DNA of 31,813 nt, from NCBI GenBank assembly GCA_025603075.1, contig MU626474.1, positions 1 through 31,813 on the forward strand, given 5' to 3'. The notes under the pieces are model-generated. The model was not told the origin of the DNA and made no database searches. It worked only from the letters and a program-made list of their open reading frames with translations. The stretch's first letter is position 1. Each line of letters opens with the position of its first letter. The DNA is from Neoconidiobolus thromboides FSU 785 (lineage: Eukaryota > Entomophthoromycota > Entomophthoromycetes > Entomophthorales > Neoconidiobolaceae). Positions 29,347 through 31,813 of the stretch are shown one piece after another. The translations under genes were made by a program, and so were the position numbers.

Positions 29347-30761
29347 CTAAGAAATATACACTTTTTTGATAGAATCAAAGCTAAACGATTCTTTAGTTTC
29401 TGGACAAACGAATGAATGATTGATTTCTTTTTGTTCATCAATTGCCTAGATTGTATTTAATATATAATAATATGCTCATATATATAATTACCTTTTTTGA
29501 ATAAACTTTACCGTTTGGTAATACCATTGGAATGTTATGCTCATCCATAAGCGTATTAGTAATGTTACATTTTAATGTTGAATTTGTAAAATGTGCAAAT
29601 GGAAGGGTTTCGGCTATTTTTCCAAAGGTATCTACTTGACAACATGGACAATCTGGGTTTTGAGTTTTGGTATCAAGGCAATATGGTGTCTTTAAAGATG
29701 CAAGGCCAGCTTTCAAAGAAATGATTAAAGGTGGTTGCTCAGGTAAGGAATGTAAATTATAACAATCATTACGGAATTCTTTAATCAAATCGTTCCATCT
29801 ATCTATAGAATAGATAGCTTTATAAGGGTAACACTCCGTATCATTTGGGAAAGCTAAGATACCAAAATATTGTTCAACCTCCTCTTGTTTTTCATTTAAA
29901 TAAGGGGTCATATACTTTTTCAAATATGCCAAAGCATCCATATGTTTTTGAGCTCTAGCTAATTCAACAAATTCTTGAAGTCTTAGATGAAATTCAAAAG
30001 ATGACTTGAATCATTTTAATTTTAGTCTGATTTTAATAAATCCGATTACCTCTAGTTTTTGTAGTCCTTTTTTATTTTCATTACACCAAGCTAAAGCCGC
30101 TCTACAACTATGTTTCTTCAAAGCTTCCTCTACTTTTAAAATTTGTTCAAACAAATCAAAGTCGGCAATTTTCTAATAACATTTAAATTATCTTTTAGTG
30201 AATTAATTATATGCTTACATTTAAATCAGTATTGCTTGAAAATTCTCTCGCGGTCTTAATGAAACCATTTCTTAATAGATAATCTAACACCACTCTATTT
30301 AATCTTTTTAATGACCAACCAGAAAACTTTGGATCATTCATATTATTAATAGCTCCAAGTTCGTTTATTGCTTGGGTTCTTTCATACAAACCGGATATCA
30401 ACTCCTTTTCTTTATTATGAGAAGAATTTATCTAAAACAATTTAATAAAAACAACTTCAAATACCTTAGATATTACTTTATCTTTTAACTCGTTTATATA
30501 GTTAATAATCTTATCGTATTTTTCTACTTTCTCTTGGGTAGATAATTTTTGATCTGTTTGAATTTCTTTTAATCTATTAAAATTATCTTTAATGTTTTGG
30601 GTTCTAGTTTTTACTAATCTGAATTGCGCGTCTGTATTCTTTCTCATTAGTTCAAAAGGGGCCTACTACAATTAAATTCAACTTATTTACATTTATTAAA
30701 ATATTACCATAATAAACGCCTTCTCCATTTGTAAAAATTGTTGGTGATCCAATGTATTCAT
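29347..30761 (-). CDS. GID9: GID/CTLH E3 ligase subunit Gid9 (MAEA/Fyv10)
   Basis: Six exons (30708-30761, 30465-30662, 30219-30431, 30050-30172, 29492-30004, 29347-29445) give 399 residues, matching the ~396 of animal MAEA. In order: an N-terminal helix with PFELMRKNTDAQFR; a coiled-coil; LisH (LNRVVLDYLLRNGFIKTARE); CTLH (ILKVEEALKKHSCRAALAWC, FEFHLRLQEFVELARAQKH); CRA; and a degenerate RING (CNITNTLMDEHNIPMVLPNG, KVYSKK, HSFVCPETKESFSF, ending KKVYIS). A CPCC pair before the RING is part of the same region. With Gid2/RMD5 it forms the catalytic heterodimer of the GID ubiquitin ligase, which degrades gluconeogenic enzymes in yeast. All introns but one are GT/AG of 33-51 nt by my reading. 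Confidence 0.95.
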
Positions 30762-31223
30762 TTTTTTTTTGTTTTGTAATAGGAATTAAATTAAGAAAAA
30801 TTATTGAAAACTATTTTTGTGCACTTTATTCTCTATTCATGCTATGCATTAATCTACCAATAAATAAAATTATATTTTAGATTTAACTAACAAACTTTTA
30901 AAATTAAAGCTGTAGTTTAATTCAATATAAGCAACAGATTTAACAAATTGCTATGTTTAAGAATAAAAAGCTAAAAGCTTATTAAGTGTAAAGAAAGACA
31001 GTATGAAACATACATTCATTAGAGAGAACTTAATTTAGTATATAGTGCTCAAATAATAAACCAGATTAACAATATTCTTTTTAAAGTAGCAACTTGATTA
31101 ATTACTTTAATGTTTTATTAAAAACACTAGATGTATTAAAGCGTAAAGTAATAAAAGTTATATTTGATTTACATTTTTATTTTATTTTACAAAATTAACA
31201 AGTTAGAAAGCAACATAAACAAA
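30762..31223. other. Intergenic, AT-rich
   Basis: About 460 bp between the Gid9 start and the gene C stop. Holds the Gid9 promoter; a pyrimidine run (T10) directly precedes its ATG on the plus-strand view. Nothing else was recognised. Confidence 0.5.
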
Positions 31224-31676
31224 TTATTGAGAGATATCAATCATTCCACCCCATGGACATTTACCACTAGATTTAACATAACAGTCATATTTGTTACCAT
31301 TCTTTACCCAACAATCTGGGCATTTTTCTTTTTTAGTATTACATAAAGTACCCATGTTACCATGATCACAAGTTTCAGCTGGTGGACCACCATGTTGTTG
31401 ATTATGAATATCAAACATACCAGCCCAATTATCACATTTTTTGGTATTTTTATCAGCATATTCATAACAATCAAATTTACCACCATTTTCAATCCAACAT
31501 GGTGGTACGTTAGCATCATTGATATTAGCCCATCCATAAGCTGAGTTATTAGCTTTCAAGCATTTATCTTTAGGAGCTTCACGTTTGAAGACATGCTTTA
31601 AAGCATTTTTGAAGGAGAAAGCTTCAGCACAGGAAGCAGCAATGAGGATAGCAGAGATAGCAATAGTAGATTTCAT
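31224..31676 (-). CDS. Cysteine-rich secreted protein C (two-repeat form)
   Basis: 150 residues, no intron. Signal peptide about 1-19 (MKSTIAISAILIAASCAEA), propeptide FSFKNALKHVFKR with a Lys-Arg site, then repeat 1 with four Cys (NNSAYGWANINDANVPPC, WIENGGKFDCYEY, KKCDNWAGMFD). A His/Gly/Pro linker leads to repeat 2 with six Cys (CDHGNMGTLC, KCPDCWVKNGNKYDCY, GKCPWGGMIDISQ). It is more diverged from A and B than those are from each other, so it is an older copy. The codons are more AT-rich than those of gene B. No family was recognised; it is secreted and disulfide-rich by sequence. Confidence 0.85.
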   Translation of the reverse strand: MKSTIAISAILIAASCAEAFSFKNALKHVFKREAPKDKCLKANNSAYGWANINDANVPPCWIENGGKFDCYEYADKNTKKCDNWAGMFDIHNQQHGGPPAETCDHGNMGTLCNTKKEKCPDCWVKNGNKYDCYVKSSGKCPWGGMIDISQ

Positions 31677-31762
31677 TTTATATAGACAAACGTAAAGAGA
31701 TAATACAAGTTAAGTTTATACTTGATTTAAATTGGATACTGTATTATTGTTAAGACTTCAAG

Positions 31763-31772
31763 CTATTTATAC
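31763..31772 (-). promoter_or_regulatory. TATA box of cysteine-rich gene C
   Basis: GTATAAATAG on the minus strand, about 87-96 bp upstream of the ATG at 31676. This is a position similar to that in gene B. Confidence 0.5.
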
Positions 31773-31813
31773 TATTTTCAATTACTTTGACGGAATTTTA
31801 TGGACAAATTTAT

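Overview
The window looks like nuclear DNA of a very AT-rich fungus. The evidence is spliceosomal introns of about 36-92 nt with GT/AG ends, two Pol II U2 snRNA genes, eukaryotic tRNAs, and proteins typical of fungi: a Ctk3-type CTD-kinase subunit, a fungal-style P450 and Gid9. It also carries secreted pre-pro-peptides, two of three with a Lys-Arg processing site. The exact lineage cannot be fixed by eye; an early-diverging or otherwise AT-rich fungus is my best guess.

Layout. 1-856 (-): broken, SUMO-interacting-motif-like gene. 1208-1744 (-): TSPO. 2529-3322 (+): Ctk3, convergent with 3371-4858 (-), a mitochondrial citramalyl-CoA-lyase-like enzyme. 5.0-17 kb: a gene-poor, repeat-rich stretch. 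It holds an inverted pair of blocks, each made of a tiny secreted-peptide gene convergent with a U2 snRNA gene (6148-7084 and 15117-15948). Between the blocks lie a complete 11-exon cytochrome P450 (7898-9820, -), a long AT desert and a decayed transposase. 17.2-18.7 kb: tRNA-Glu(CTC) and tRNA-His(GTG), set among short inverted-repeat elements. 20.0-23.4 kb: two paralogous cysteine-rich secreted-protein genes in inverted orientation around a complete cactin gene. 24.9-27.6 kb (-): an 885-residue low-complexity protein with an N-terminal Cys cluster. 29.3-30.8 kb (-): Gid9/MAEA. 31.2-31.7 kb (-): a third cysteine-rich secreted protein.

The noncoding space is dominated by one miniature inverted-repeat element of about 100 bp. 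I count 15 copies, in both orientations, with TGGGGATGT-like ends and flanking TA. A second, longer element (28543-28813) shares the terminal motif, and a transposase-like remnant (12666-13205) lies between copies.

The genes do not form a pathway. The housekeeping set covers transcription (Ctk3), splicing (U2, cactin), protein turnover (Gid9) and mitochondria (TSPO, CoA lyase). The accessory set is the secreted peptides, the cysteine-rich family and the P450. The most novel-looking material is the cysteine-rich repeat family with its processing signals, and the inverted U2/secreted-peptide duplication.
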